A stretch of 64,000 nucleotides of DNA, taken from assembly GCF_004402405.1 (NCBI RefSeq), contig NZ_SOFE01000001.1:87370-151369 (forward strand), written 5' to 3'. The stretch comes from Cryobacterium levicorallinum (GTDB lineage: Bacteria > Actinomycetota > Actinomycetes > Actinomycetales > Microbacteriaceae). A program made the position numbers and the translations under genes. Below, piece after piece: positions 8,801 to 17,052 of this stretch (position 1 is the stretch's first letter; the number at the start of each line of letters is the position of its first letter). A model generated the notes under the pieces. It saw only the letters and a program-made list of their open reading frames with translations. It had not been told where the DNA came from and searched no databases.

Positions 8801-10705
8801 CCCGGTCGCGATCGGGTCGACTCCGGCCGGGTAGTGCAGGCCCAGGTCGTACAGGTAGAAGCGGCGCCCGTCAGCGGTTTCGATGTCGAACGGCACCTCG
8901 TCGAGGACCTCGATGCCAAGGTTCTGCAGAAACGGCAGAATCTGGCTGAGGCTCTTCGGCTCGGTCATGTACAGCTTGATGCGGGCGTCTTCGGCGGGGT
9001 CACCGACACTGTGAGGCCGGTAGACGTGCAGTCCAGGGCGGGTGCGCAGGTCAGCGGATGCTCTCACCGGCGCAGCGCAGGCCTCGAACCGCCCGATGTC
9101 TTCGAGGGCATCGGCAATTTCATAATCGACCCGGTAGCTATCGGGAAAAGCTTCAGCCCAGACAGCGGCCAGGCGCTCGGCTTCCTCGACCGAGTGTGTC
9201 TCGCGGAGTTCGTCGCTGATCCCCTCGGGCCAGGACCGCACGGCCATGGCGAGACGGTGTTCCAGGGCGGCGGCATCGACCGTGTCGGCGGCGACATCCT
9301 TTGGCAAGCGGATGCGATAGAAGAGTCTCGCGAGTGCCGATTCGGTCATGCGCGCTTCGAAGTCGAGGGCCTCCGAGTGGAAGGTCTCCTGCAATTCCTT
9401 CTCAATGCGCAGGCGCACGGCGGTGTTGTAGCGGTCACGCGGCAGGTAGACCAGGGCCGACATGAACCGGCCGTAGATGTCGGGGCGCAGGAACAGCCGG
9501 GTGCGTCGCCGCTCCTGCAGACGTTGGATGGCGAGCGACGCGGTGATCAGGTCGGGAACTTCGATCTGGAACAATTCGTCACGCGGGTAGGTTTCCATGA
9601 TGCCGAGCAGGTCTTTGCCGCTGTGCGACTCGAGCGGAAAACCGACCTCGGTCATGACGGCCTTGACCTTTTCGCGCAGCACAGGAACGGCAGTGACCGA
9701 GCTCGTGTAGGCGCTCGCGGCGAACAGGCCGATGAAGCGCTGTTCTCCGCTGACCTGACCGGCGGCGTCGAAACTCTTGATGCCGATGTAGTCGAAGTAG
9801 GCGGGGCGATGCACGGTGGAGCGCGAGTTGGCCTTGGTGATCACCAGGGCGGTGCGCTCGCGCGCTTTCTGCCGACCGGCATCCGTTAGATGCTGAATCT
9901 GGTGACGATCGTCGGCGGAACGCAGCAGGCCAAGTCCGCTGCCGTCGATCAGGGTGAGGACGTCTTCGCCGTCCCGCGTCTCGAGGTTGTATTCGCGGTA
10001 GCCGAGAAAGGTGAAGTTGCCCTCGTCGAGCCAGTGCAACAGCTGCTGGGTTTGGGCGAGGTCCTTGACCTGATCGGCGCCGACGACCTTGTCGAGGGCG
10101 TTCGCGATCTGCATCGCCTTGGTGCGCATGAGCGGCCAGTCCGCGACGGCGGCGCGAACATCGCCGAGAACGGCTGTCACGCCAGCCACCAGCAGGGCCT
10201 GCTCCTCGTCGCTCGCACTGTCGATCTCAATGGCGATCCACGATTCGAGGTGCGAGGCGTCATCGCCGGTGGCGATCAGGTGGGCAATATTGGGCATCGC
10301 CGAGGTATCACCGCTGGAGACGCCAACACCGGCCGGAATGCGGTTGATGTCGACGAGTTCATTGCTGGCCTTGCTGCGGGCCACGATGAGCAGCGGGTGC
10401 ACGACGAGGTGGATGGCGGAGTGCTGGCGCACCAGCTCGGCGGTGACCGAATCCACCAGGAAGGGCATGTCGTCGGTGACGATATAGATGACGCTGCGTC
10501 CGGGCTCATTCTGAATCTCGACCGAGGCCGTTTTGGGCACCCGGTACTGCGCGACCTTCCAATGGGCTCGCGCTCGGGCTTGCAATACTGGCGGGGAATA
10601 GTGCGCCGCGTCTTCGTCCGTCAAATGCTCATAATAATCAGTTATGAACGACTCGAGTGTGGGGTCTACCGGGGCTAGACCCGTAGGGGTGAAACCAGAC
10701 GACAT
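5864..10705 (-). CDS. gdh: NAD-specific glutamate dehydrogenase, large (GDH-180) type
   Basis: The 1613-residue protein has the full length of the ~180 kDa actinobacterial/proteobacterial NAD-GDH family, which deaminates glutamate to 2-oxoglutarate with NAD+. The N-terminal ~650 residues carry ACT-like regulatory regions. The catalytic core is in the middle: PTGAKGGFFAKK near residue 845 contains the catalytic Lys region. VGVGDMSGDVFGNGM near residue 995 is the dinucleotide-binding segment, with SSGVDCSDHEVNIKI-like sequence further on. ATG 10705 has an AGG-type site in GATGGAGGCG upstream. It is a single-gene unit with a strong terminator downstream and two dyads in its leader. No truncation or frameshift is seen. 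Confidence 0.95.
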   Translation of the reverse strand: MSSGFTPTGLAPVDPTLESFITDYYEHLTDEDAAHYSPPVLQARARAHWKVAQYRVPKTASVEIQNEPGRSVIYIVTDDMPFLVDSVTAELVRQHSAIHLVVHPLLIVARSKASNELVDINRIPAGVGVSSGDTSAMPNIAHLIATGDDASHLESWIAIEIDSASDEEQALLVAGVTAVLGDVRAAVADWPLMRTKAMQIANALDKVVGADQVKDLAQTQQLLHWLDEGNFTFLGYREYNLETRDGEDVLTLIDGSGLGLLRSADDRHQIQHLTDAGRQKARERTALVITKANSRSTVHRPAYFDYIGIKSFDAAGQVSGEQRFIGLFAASAYTSSVTAVPVLREKVKAVMTEVGFPLESHSGKDLLGIMETYPRDELFQIEVPDLITASLAIQRLQERRRTRLFLRPDIYGRFMSALVYLPRDRYNTAVRLRIEKELQETFHSEALDFEARMTESALARLFYRIRLPKDVAADTVDAAALEHRLAMAVRSWPEGISDELRETHSVEEAERLAAVWAEAFPDSYRVDYEIADALEDIGRFEACAAPVRASADLRTRPGLHVYRPHSVGDPAEDARIKLYMTEPKSLSQILPFLQNLGIEVLDEVPFDIETADGRRFYLYDLGLHYPAGVDPIATGTLLADSFGAAISGAIESDSLDRLVLQDGLPWHRVVILRSYAKYLRQIGNTNSYGFVANALLANPAVTRGLVSLFEARFDPDLADDERMLRVADVRDQLTLAMEQVATLDADRVLRTLITLIEASLRTNFFQYKPYLSIKLDPSQIEQMPSPRPMYEIWVYSPRVEGVHLRFGKVARGGLRWSDRREDFRTEVLGLVKAQTVKNAVIVPTGAKGGFFAKKLPDPALDRAAWMAEGIASYQTFVRGLLDLTDNLVATPEGERVVPPNRVVSHDDADTYLVVAADKGTASFSDIANELAAEYGFWLGDAFASGGSVGYDHKEMGITAKGAWESVKRHFSELGVDAQSEEFTVVGVGDMSGDVFGNGMLLSKHTKLVAAFDHRHIFLDPTPNPALSFAERKRLFELPRSSWADYATDLISAGGGVFPRQSKVVPISAEVQVVLGLPEGTTHLSPPELLRAILLAPTDLLYNGGIGTYVKASTETAAQVGDKANDSIRVDGKDLRVKVVGEGGNLGFTQLGRIEAALNGVILNTDAIDNSAGVDCSDHEVNIKIFVDRMVAAGKLDPAERAEFLAEMTDEVGRLVLVDNVDQNILLLNDRVLVNNWSPSYERLMNWLEASGDLQRELEALPTTATLRERLDQGQGLTSPELSVLAAYAKIELANALRDSDLADDPWFGSTLRWYFPTHLSERFDAELDTHPLRREIIATVVANDMINLGGITFAFRTMEETSANQATIARAFVALREIFELNEMVDELNALPSSFPTEKWTAIHLDIRRLLDRAVRWQVNHGGNMPVAGVIAKYQPQVALMREHLGEYLQGADLKRLETQQEQAKEWGLPDDLGRRWSELFEAYALLDVAKVAARSNLPVTEVAAIYYAVYNRFGVDNLLERITKLPRKDRWQALARAALRDDLYSTVADMARSVLDETDAGAPDERLLAWEALNAEQLGRARSVFEEVNSLAQDDMASLSVAVRLLRSIVRR

Positions 10706-10750
10706 CGAAAAAACGCCTCCATCAAATATCTGCGCAGGGATCCTGCAACG

Positions 10751-10789
10751 GGTACTTCGGTGTACCAGTCGAACTCAAACGTGGAGTTC
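10751..10789 (-). promoter_or_regulatory. Two dyads in gdh leader
   Basis: Two inverted repeats sit side by side 46-84 bases upstream of the gdh start: GGTAC-TTCGGT-GTACC (10751-10766) and GAACTC-AAACGTG-GAGTTC (10771-10789). Each is a plausible dimeric-regulator site controlling gdh. Arm lengths are only 5-6 bp, so chance occurrence is possible. Confidence 0.3.
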
Positions 10790-10913
10790 CCTTACTTTCT
10801 CATCGTAGCGCTGGCCCCAGCGCCCCAGCCGTGCCGCCGCAGAACCTGCGGCGGCACGAAAGAACTGATGAGCGGCCCGATCTTCGCTACGGTTTGGTGT
10901 CGACGGCGGTCGG

Positions 10914-11771
10914 TCAGTACCAGCCGACGGACTGCGAGTGCGACCAGGCCGCACACGGCGTTCCATAGGAGGAGGCCTTGATATAGCCCAGGCCCCAGCT
11001 GATCTGCGTCGTGGCGTTGGTGGCCCAGTCGGTGCCGGCCGACGCCATCTTGCTGCCCGGCAGCGCCTGCGGAATGCCGGTCGCACCGCTGCTGGAGTTC
11101 AGGGCCGAGTAGGACCAGCCCGATTCCTTCTGCCACAGCCGGTCGAGGCAGCTGAACTGATCCTCGCCCCAGCCGTACTGGGAGGCGGCCATCGAACGCG
11201 CTGTGGCGCGGGCACCGTCGACGGTATTGCCGCCCGCGAGGGACTCCATTCGAGCGGCTTCAGCGGCGGCGGCCGCAGCGGCCTCGGCTGCAGCAACTTC
11301 AGCTGCGACCCGGTCGACTTCGGCGGTGGCCGCAGCAACTGCGACGGTCTGCGTCTTCGCCTGGGCCGTGAGGTCTTCGAGCTGGTCGATCGGCATGATC
11401 TCGTAGCTGGCGAGCGAGCTGGCTACCGAGGTGAGGGTGGAGGCATCCACTTTGCTCACGCTGGCGGCAATGACCAAGTTGGCTTGCGAGAGGGCAGCGG
11501 ATGCGCTGTCGCGGCTGAGTGCCTCGCCGCGCTGGGCGTAATAGTCGAGTTGTTCAATCTGGCGGCCGGTGCTCTCGGCGAGTGCGGTCGTGGCTGCGAT
11601 CCTGTCTTGCTTGGCATCAGCCGACTGGGCGGCGAATTCGCTGCCGGCGACGAGGCCGGTGACGACCAGCACGGCACTGGCGGCGAAGATAATCTGGTGC
11701 CCGCGTTTTGGGGATTTGCGGACGGTACGAGCATGGGAAGTTTCGAAGTTTTTTTGGCGCATATCCTTCAT
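10914..11771 (-). CDS. Secreted/anchored lysozyme-like (transglycosylase/APF-type) protein
   Basis: The 285-residue protein has a basic N-terminus, then one membrane segment (IIFAASAVLVVTGLVAG, about residues 28-45). A helical, alanine-rich coiled-coil-like middle (about 135-180) follows. The C-terminal lysozyme-like domain shows DRLWQKESGWSYSALNSSS, GATGIPQALPGSKM and WGLGYIKASSYGTPCAAW. This domain resembles the aggregation-promoting-factor/Rpf-like lytic transglycosylase fold, with the Glu in QKESGW as putative catalytic acid. It likely acts on peptidoglycan outside the membrane. Two cysteines (SCLD and PCAAW) may form a disulfide. Confidence 0.8.
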   Translation of the reverse strand: MKDMRQKNFETSHARTVRKSPKRGHQIIFAASAVLVVTGLVAGSEFAAQSADAKQDRIAATTALAESTGRQIEQLDYYAQRGEALSRDSASAALSQANLVIAASVSKVDASTLTSVASSLASYEIMPIDQLEDLTAQAKTQTVAVAAATAEVDRVAAEVAAAEAAAAAAAEAARMESLAGGNTVDGARATARSMAASQYGWGEDQFSCLDRLWQKESGWSYSALNSSSGATGIPQALPGSKMASAGTDWATNATTQISWGLGYIKASSYGTPCAAWSHSQSVGWY

Positions 11772-11958
11772 CGGGAGCGAGGACGCGGCGCTAGGTACGC
11801 CGGCTCGCCGGGTTTCGGGCTCGCGCGCTTCGGGTCGGCGCGGGCAAGGTCGCTAGCTTGCACCGCATTTTTGAATGAAACCTCACGATTTTCTCCGAAT
11901 ACCCTGACTTTCGGTCACGATCGCTCAGCCGTGACATACTTTGCGACCCGCGGGGTAC

Positions 11959-12330
11959 CTAAGAGGGGTTCGCGGCGAGGGTGAGTAGCCGGGGCAATGC
12001 GTAGGTCCAGTCGATGCGTTCCTGCTCGCGGCGCACGTTTCCCTCCGAGCGGATGCGCTCGAGCGCGGTCTGCTCCCCCGCCGTCAGCGTCGAATACGTT
12101 CCGCCGGCGGCCTTCGGTTCCGGCACCCAGAGGTCGCGAAATTGCAGCAGGGTCGCCTCGTCCATGAGTGTGCTCGTGACGTTGTCGCAGCCCGAGCGGA
12201 GCGCGTGCAAAATGGTAAATCCGTCGGAGTCGAGGTCGCCCCAGTAGATGACGCGGCCCGTTTTTATCCACGGGATGGCGCCTAGGCGAGGCGCTGCATT
12301 GCCGCCGCCGTGCACGACGACGGTCTGGAA
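11959..12330 (-). pseudogene. jetD: Remnant of Wadjet JetD (DUF2220), C-terminal domain only
   Basis: About 123 codons match the C-terminal Toprim-like domain of JetD, the topology-sensing nuclease of Wadjet plasmid-defence systems. GRVIYWGDLDSDGFTILHAL carries the acidic DxD, STLMDEATLLQFRDLW follows, and the tail NVRREQERIDWTYAL is characteristic. Upstream of about 12330 the homology stops abruptly and the frame becomes antisense to an SDR fragment. The N-terminal domain and jetABC are absent. There is no start codon or ribosome binding site at the junction, so I regard it as a dead 3' fragment. Confidence 0.75.
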
Positions 12331-12340
12331 CGCGCAGGCC

Positions 12341-12796
12341 ATGGGCCGGCTCGATTTCGACGACCTGCCGGGCGAGCGGGAGTACTCCGGTTCGGGGGCC
12401 GACAACCAGTCCACACTCACCAACGTCATGTTCACCGACGCGCTGGTTCCGCGCCTGTCGGAAACCGGAGTCACCGCGAACGCCGTGCATCCGGGGCTCG
12501 TGAGTACGAGGTTCGGCGTCGAGGATCCCGTGCGGGCCCAGCGCCTGCTCGTGCCACTGTTGCGACCGTTCATGAAGCCTCCCGCAAAGGGCGCAGTCAC
12601 CTCGATTTACGTGGCGACCACTTTTGAGCGGGGGGGGTCCGCCTGCTACTTCACCAATAAGCGGCCCAGAAAGTCGTCGGCCGCCAGCGACGACACCGCG
12701 GCTGCGGCCCGGCTCTGGCAGGTGAGCGCCGATTTGGTGGGCCTGCCCGGTATCCGGGAGCGTTCGCCGCGAACGGATGCCGCCCGCCCGGTATAA
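12341..12796 (+). pseudogene. C-terminal fragment of retinol-dehydrogenase-like SDR
   Basis: The frame from about 12341 gives GRLDFDDLPGEREYSGSG, then LTNVMFTDALVPRLSETGVT and ANAVHPGLVSTRFG. These match the second half of light-dependent protochlorophyllide-reductase/retinol-dehydrogenase-type SDRs. The Rossmann N-terminal half is missing. In the position of the catalytic YxxSK box (expected AYNQSKLAN) the sequence reads ADNQSTLTN, so both the Tyr and the Lys are lost. Missing N-terminus plus dead active site indicate a decayed gene. It abuts the JetD fragment head to head, marking a rearrangement junction near 12335. Confidence 0.75.
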
Positions 12797-13040
12797 AAGC
12801 CGGCTCCTGGGCGCTCTCTGCGCATAACTCCTGCAATTTGTTAGCGCCGCGCGACGAAAAAACGTCCCCGTAATTCCGAGGTGGAATGTCGCCCGCGGCC
12901 CAAATCGCAGGGGTTGTGCCGCTCTGGGCCGTGAAACGGATGCCGCAGCCGGCACCGCCGACTGCTCCGACCGGCCCTGGAACACGCGGGGACGGGTCGA
13001 CTGCAAGTTTTTGCCGGACGACCAAACGGCTACGCTCCGT

Positions 13041-14747
13041 TCAGAACCCGCGACGCCCCGCGAACAGCGTGTGCAGCAGGGGGACGACCGACGCGACCAT
13101 TAAGACGGTGCCCAGCACCGCATCATCCGCTCGCAGCAGCACGCCGGCGATGAGCAGGGCGCCGAACAGGAGCGCCGACACGGCTTGCCGCAGGGTGCGC
13201 TCGAGGCGGGCGACGCGCTTCTCGAGACCCGGGCTGGCAACCGCAACGGAGCCGTCTTCGATCCGGGTGATCAATCCGTCGAGGCGCTTGGGCAGGCGAA
13301 CGGCGATGCCGACCGTCTCCGTTGCCTGCTTCGCGATGTCCTGCACGAAGTTGCCGCTCTCGTCGCGCAGCAGCTGCGCCGCGTAGGGCTCGACCGAATC
13401 CCAGAGGTTGAAGGCGGGATTGAGCGCGCTGGCCACGCCGGAGGTGAGCGACATGGCTCGGATGATGAGCAGAAAGTTCTCGGGCAGCTGGAACGGCAGC
13501 GAGCGCACCACGTCGCCGAACTGCACCGCGAATTCGCGGAACTCTCGCGGGTCCACCTCGCGCAACTCGGCGAAACCCATACCACCAAACCGGGCGAACA
13601 GAGTGGTCATGGCCCGTTCGAGCTCGGTCGTCTCGGCCGAGGGAAGGAGCACGCCGACATCGTTCATGGCATTGACCAGGCCGCGCCCATCGCGTGAGGC
13701 GGCCGCGATGAGCATTTTGCGCAGTCCGGTACGCGTGCTCGTGGGCACCTCGCCCATCATGCCGAAGTCAATGAAGGTGAGTTGCCAGCCGCGCTCGCTG
13801 TCGGCGTCCGGGGTGACGAAGATGTTGCCGGGGTGCGGATCGGCGTGAAAGAAGCCCCTCGTGAACATCTGGTCGAACATGACCTCGGCGAAGACCGGAG
13901 CCACCTCGGCCGGGTCGATGCCGGCCTTGATCAGGGCGTCGACGTCGGTGATCTTGATCGCCGTGACATCTTCGAGAGTGAGCACCTTGCGGGTGGTTCG
14001 TTCCCAGACGACACCGGGAACGCCGACTCGGTCGTCATCGGGAAAGGCCGCTGCGAAACGTTCGGAGCTGCTCGCCTCGTGCAGGTAGTCGATCTCTTCG
14101 AGACTCGTCTGTGCGAACTCTTCGACCAGCGCCGGCATGTCGACCCGGTTGGAGACGAGTTTCACATGGCTGAGCCAGCCTCCCACCTTGCGCAGGGCGG
14201 CAAGGTCGACGTCGATGATTTCGTCGATTCCCGGGCGCTGCACCTTGATAATGACCCCGTCGAGCCCCGTGTCAGCAGCATCGAGCGCGGTGAGCCGGGC
14301 GCGATGTGCCTGCCCGAGGGATGCCGCCGCTACCGGAGTCTCGTCGACCGACGTAAAGGCCCGTTCGAGCGGCATGCCCAGCTCCGCCTCGACAGCAGCG
14401 CGAATGGCCGCAAACAATACCGGCGCGACTTCGTCCTGCAGCCCCTCGAGCTCTTTAGTGATCTCGGGTGGCAGCACGTCAAGGCGCGATGACATGAACT
14501 GCCCGACCTTGATCATGAGACCGCCAAGGTCGGCCGCGAGCACGTGAAAACCCTTCGCGAAGCGCTGCATCCGCTTGGAGCGCGTGCGCTCGGCGATCTT
14601 CACCAGCCCGATGCGAGGCAGGAACAACTCGAACCACCACGTTATGGCGAGATACCAGCTGGCAAAACGCAGAATGCGGCGGTACCGGGCGCGCATGTTG
14701 CCCGCGCCCGAATTCGAATCGTAGCTACCTCGACGAGCCAGCGGCAC
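13041..14747 (-). CDS. ABC1/AarF (UbiB-family) atypical kinase
   Basis: The 568-residue protein carries the ADCK/UbiB hallmarks: GGLMIKVGQFMSSRLDVLP (KxGQ motif, about 75-95), AAASLGQAHRA (alanine-rich nucleotide loop), VIIKVQRPG (invariant Lys), FFHADPHPGNIFV (catalytic loop) and FIDFGMMGEV (metal-binding DFG). Two hydrophobic C-terminal segments (TLRQAVSALLFGALLIAGVL and TVLMVASVVPLLHTLF) anchor it to the membrane. Family members support isoprenoid/quinone lipid metabolism. The GTG at 14747 lies 3 bases after the padR stop, so the two are co-transcribed. An ATG at 14696 (MRARYRRIL) is an alternative start. Confidence 0.9.
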   Translation of the reverse strand: MPLARRGSYDSNSGAGNMRARYRRILRFASWYLAITWWFELFLPRIGLVKIAERTRSKRMQRFAKGFHVLAADLGGLMIKVGQFMSSRLDVLPPEITKELEGLQDEVAPVLFAAIRAAVEAELGMPLERAFTSVDETPVAAASLGQAHRARLTALDAADTGLDGVIIKVQRPGIDEIIDVDLAALRKVGGWLSHVKLVSNRVDMPALVEEFAQTSLEEIDYLHEASSSERFAAAFPDDDRVGVPGVVWERTTRKVLTLEDVTAIKITDVDALIKAGIDPAEVAPVFAEVMFDQMFTRGFFHADPHPGNIFVTPDADSERGWQLTFIDFGMMGEVPTSTRTGLRKMLIAAASRDGRGLVNAMNDVGVLLPSAETTELERAMTTLFARFGGMGFAELREVDPREFREFAVQFGDVVRSLPFQLPENFLLIIRAMSLTSGVASALNPAFNLWDSVEPYAAQLLRDESGNFVQDIAKQATETVGIAVRLPKRLDGLITRIEDGSVAVASPGLEKRVARLERTLRQAVSALLFGALLIAGVLLRADDAVLGTVLMVASVVPLLHTLFAGRRGF

Positions 14748-14750
14748 CCG

Positions 14751-15299
14751 TCAGTCCTGGGCGAGGATCGAGTAGAGCTTGCGACGCGCGTCGTCGAGCA
14801 CGGTTACAGCCTCTTTGATCTGTTCCGGCGATCCGGTGCGACCCACCTGAGCAGCAGCCTGGGCGAGTTCGATGCCCGCCTTCGGCAGCGCAGTGTGGGT
14901 GTGTGACCCGGTGGAGCTCGTCGCGGCCCACGGGGCGCTCGTGTCGGCGTCAGCGACTGCCGCGCGACCCTCATCGGTGAGCGAGTAGATCTTGCGACCG
15001 TTGTTCTCTTCGGCGCTGATCAGGCCCTCATCAGCCAGTAGCTGCAACGTGGGGTAGACCGAGCCGGCGCTGGGCTTCCAGGTGCCGCCGCTGCGCTCTT
15101 CGATTTCGTGGATGATCTGGTAGCCGTGCATCGGCTGCTCCGCCAGCAGGGCGAGCACCGCCGTGCGCACCTCACCGCGACCGGCTCGGGTGGCTGTGCC
15201 TGCCTGCTTCTCGAATCGGGAGCGGAACTGTTCCATGGCCTGCCAGATGCCGTCCATGTTGGCGGCGTTGAACCCGCCGGTGGGGAATGTGTTGCCCAT
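14751..15299 (-). CDS. PadR-family transcriptional regulator
   Basis: The 182-residue protein has a winged-helix domain: VRTAVLALLAEQPMHGYQII, then the recognition helix/wing in SAGSVYPTLQLLADEGLI and GRKIYSLTDEGRAA. A longer-than-usual C-terminal helical dimerisation region (about 120-182) follows. The N-terminal 45 residues (FPTGGFNAANMDGIWQAMEQ) form a hydrophilic extension seen in actinobacterial PadRs. A strong GAGGAGG site precedes the ATG. It leads an operon with the AarF-type kinase and probably represses itself through the repeats at 15327-15362. Confidence 0.9.
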   Translation of the reverse strand: MGNTFPTGGFNAANMDGIWQAMEQFRSRFEKQAGTATRAGRGEVRTAVLALLAEQPMHGYQIIHEIEERSGGTWKPSAGSVYPTLQLLADEGLISAEENNGRKIYSLTDEGRAAVADADTSAPWAATSSTGSHTHTALPKAGIELAQAAAQVGRTGSPEQIKEAVTVLDDARRKLYSILAQD

Positions 15300-15326
15300 G
15301 ATTGCCTCCTCGGTATGACGTGCGAA

Positions 15327-15362
15327 CGATATACAGCGATAGGTCTAACGATACCCAGCGAT
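15327..15362 (-). promoter_or_regulatory. Putative PadR operator: 14-bp direct repeat
   Basis: CGATATACAGCGAT (15327-15340) and CGATACCCAGCGAT (15349-15362) are 12/14 identical. Their starts are 22 bp apart, two helical turns, placing both on one DNA face. They lie 28-63 bases upstream of the padR start, where autoregulation by PadR proteins is common. Each half also presents CGATA/TATCG arms like known PadR boxes. Confidence 0.55.
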
Positions 15363-15438
15363 GGCCTCGAGCGTTACCCCAGAACGGATGCTCAGGGCTG
15401 GCTCCCAGACACCGCCGACCGATCATGGCAACTCTGTG

Positions 15439-15879
15439 TCAGGCGCCGTTTGCGTGCCTCAGCGCCAGCATCCGCTTGGAGCGTGCGCGTTGGAACAGCA
15501 CGAGAAATGCGACGAGGGCCGCGGCACTGACCGCGCTGGCCACCCACACGTACCAAGCCTGCCCGGCTATCGCGAACAACACCAGGCCGACGGTGATCAC
15601 CAGCGACATTATGGCCAGGGTGAGGTAACGTCCGTCGGCCTTCTCAAACGGATTCCGGAGTTCGAGTGGCGGCTGGGTCAGCGGTTCCCAGACAACAATA
15701 AAGAACGTGGCCACCGGCCCGAGAAACAGCGAGAGAACGAACCAGTTCCAGCGGGAACGGTTCTTCTGTTCGGCCAGGCCCGCATTCACCAGGGCTAACA
15801 CGAACCACCCGCCACCGTTCAGCCACCAGTTGTTTTGCTGCACAGTCTGGGTGACGATCTCGCTTACGAAGTTGGGCAT
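15439..15879 (-). CDS. Membrane protein of unknown function, 146 aa
   Basis: Four hydrophobic segments are visible: WFVLALVNAGLAEQ, NWFVLSLFLGPVATFFIVVW, YLTLAIMSLVITVGLVLFAIAG and YVWVASAVSAAALVAFLVLF. The protein ends in a basic tail RARSKRMLALRHANGA, presumably cytoplasmic. GTGGGAGCATG precedes the start. I do not recognise a family with known function. Gene order and base composition are chromosomal. Confidence 0.7.
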   Translation of the reverse strand: MPNFVSEIVTQTVQQNNWWLNGGGWFVLALVNAGLAEQKNRSRWNWFVLSLFLGPVATFFIVVWEPLTQPPLELRNPFEKADGRYLTLAIMSLVITVGLVLFAIAGQAWYVWVASAVSAAALVAFLVLFQRARSKRMLALRHANGA

Positions 15880-15926
15880 GCGTCATGCTCCCACGAATGG
15901 CGTCTCACGTGGGCGGGACAATCCCT

Positions 15927-16517
15927 TCAGCGCACCACCCGATACGTCACGTGGGTGACCAGCTCTCGCTCCACCGAGCTGACCTGTTCCAGGTTGAGGT
16001 GTTCCAGTCCCGCCAGCAAGGGCTCGCCGGCGCCGAGCACCGCCGCCGCTACGTGCAGCCGCAATTCGTCGATCAGCCCGGCGGACAGAAATTGCCGCGC
16101 CGTCGCGGCCCCACCCGCAATCGCCACCTTGCGATGGCCCGCAACGGCGCGAGCCTGCTCCAGCGCCGCCAGGATGCCAGCGGTCACGAACGTGAAGGTC
16201 GTGCCGCCTTGCATCACGAGCGGAGCCCGCGGGTAGTGCGTCAGTACGAACACCGGCGCGTGGTACGGCGGGTCGTCGCCCCACCAGCCCGTCCACTCGT
16301 CGTCCCACTCGCCACGGCCAGGCCCGAACATGTTGCGCCCCATGATGTAGGCGCCCGCGGTGGCGATGGCGGCGATCTCTGCCGCATTCTCATCGGGCCG
16401 CTCGAAACGCCAGCGGGCCAGTCGTTCGCCGTCCTCGCCCAGCGGATGCTGCAGGCTCTGATTCACGCCGGCCGCGTAGCCGTCCTCCGAGACCATCATG
16501 TCGCAGGTCACTGTCAT
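15927..16517 (-). CDS. Dihydrofolate-reductase-like (RibD C-terminal domain) protein
   Basis: The 196-residue protein resembles the actinobacterial RibD-C/DHFR-like family. It starts MTVTCDMMVSEDGYAAG, contains AYIMGRNMFGPGRGEW (NADPH-proximal region), HAPVFVLTHYPRAPLVMQGG and HRKVAIAGGAATARQFLSAG, and ends with GLIDELRLHVAAAVLGAGEPLL. Such single-domain proteins are NADPH-dependent reductases of mostly unknown substrate. The start at 16517 follows AAAAAGGAG and matches the conserved N-terminus. An in-frame start at 16580 adds an unrelated leader. Confidence 0.85.
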   Translation of the reverse strand: MTVTCDMMVSEDGYAAGVNQSLQHPLGEDGERLARWRFERPDENAAEIAAIATAGAYIMGRNMFGPGRGEWDDEWTGWWGDDPPYHAPVFVLTHYPRAPLVMQGGTTFTFVTAGILAALEQARAVAGHRKVAIAGGAATARQFLSAGLIDELRLHVAAAVLGAGEPLLAGLEHLNLEQVSSVERELVTHVTYRVVR

Positions 16518-16551
16518 TTTTGTGTGCTCCTTTTTATGTGGTACGGAACGC

Positions 16552-16962
16552 TTATCGCGGCGTTCGCAACCGAATTGCACCCTTGGCGGTTGACGGGTCG
16601 ACCACGACGCCGCCCTGGGTGATCTGTAATTCGCCGCGGGCGACCATGCGTCGTGCGGCTCGTCGGGCAGGCTCCATCAGGTCGCGCCACTCCTCGCCGC
16701 CGATGGCGCGCGCCGCGTCAGACGGACAGATCGTGGCATCGTGCGCGCTTTTGTGCAGCAATGACACGATGGTCGTTTCGAGCTGGAGGTCTGTCGTGTT
16801 GATCCCGTGTGAGCGGCAGGCTGCCGAGCAGTACTTCACCGAGTCCCAATTGTTGGCCCACTTCGCACGCCACTCGATGCGTCGCCCACACGACGCGCAG
16901 GTCTTATCCGCCCGGTCGGTTACGGGGTCAGCATCGGAACGGTGCCGTTGACGGTGGGCCAT
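16552..16962 (-). CDS. DUF2256 + DUF3253 protein (zinc-ribbon-like plus winged-helix-like)
   Basis: The 136-residue protein joins two small domains. The N-terminal DUF2256 has KTCASCGRRIEWRAKWANNW and YCSAACR, a CxxC...CxxxC set that probably binds zinc. The C-terminal DUF3253 has ICPSDAARAIGGEEWRDLMEP and ARRMVARGELQITQGGVVVD, a winged-helix-like fold. This fusion is recurrent in actinobacteria, but its role is unknown; nucleic-acid binding is an inference. It is followed at a 34-base gap by the reductase gene on the same strand. Confidence 0.85.
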   Translation of the reverse strand: MAHRQRHRSDADPVTDRADKTCASCGRRIEWRAKWANNWDSVKYCSAACRSHGINTTDLQLETTIVSLLHKSAHDATICPSDAARAIGGEEWRDLMEPARRAARRMVARGELQITQGGVVVDPSTAKGAIRLRTPR

Positions 16963-17052
16963 GGCCTCTATCTTGCCCGGAGTCCTGCAATCGTGCCACG
17001 TGTGTCTCCCGCACCGTGCCCGGCACGGGCGACCTGCGAGAATGGAACCACC

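Noticed and set aside
11959..12330. Intact Wadjet system
   Set aside because: Only the JetD C-terminal domain remains; no JetA, JetB or JetC (SMC-like) gene is seen anywhere in the window.
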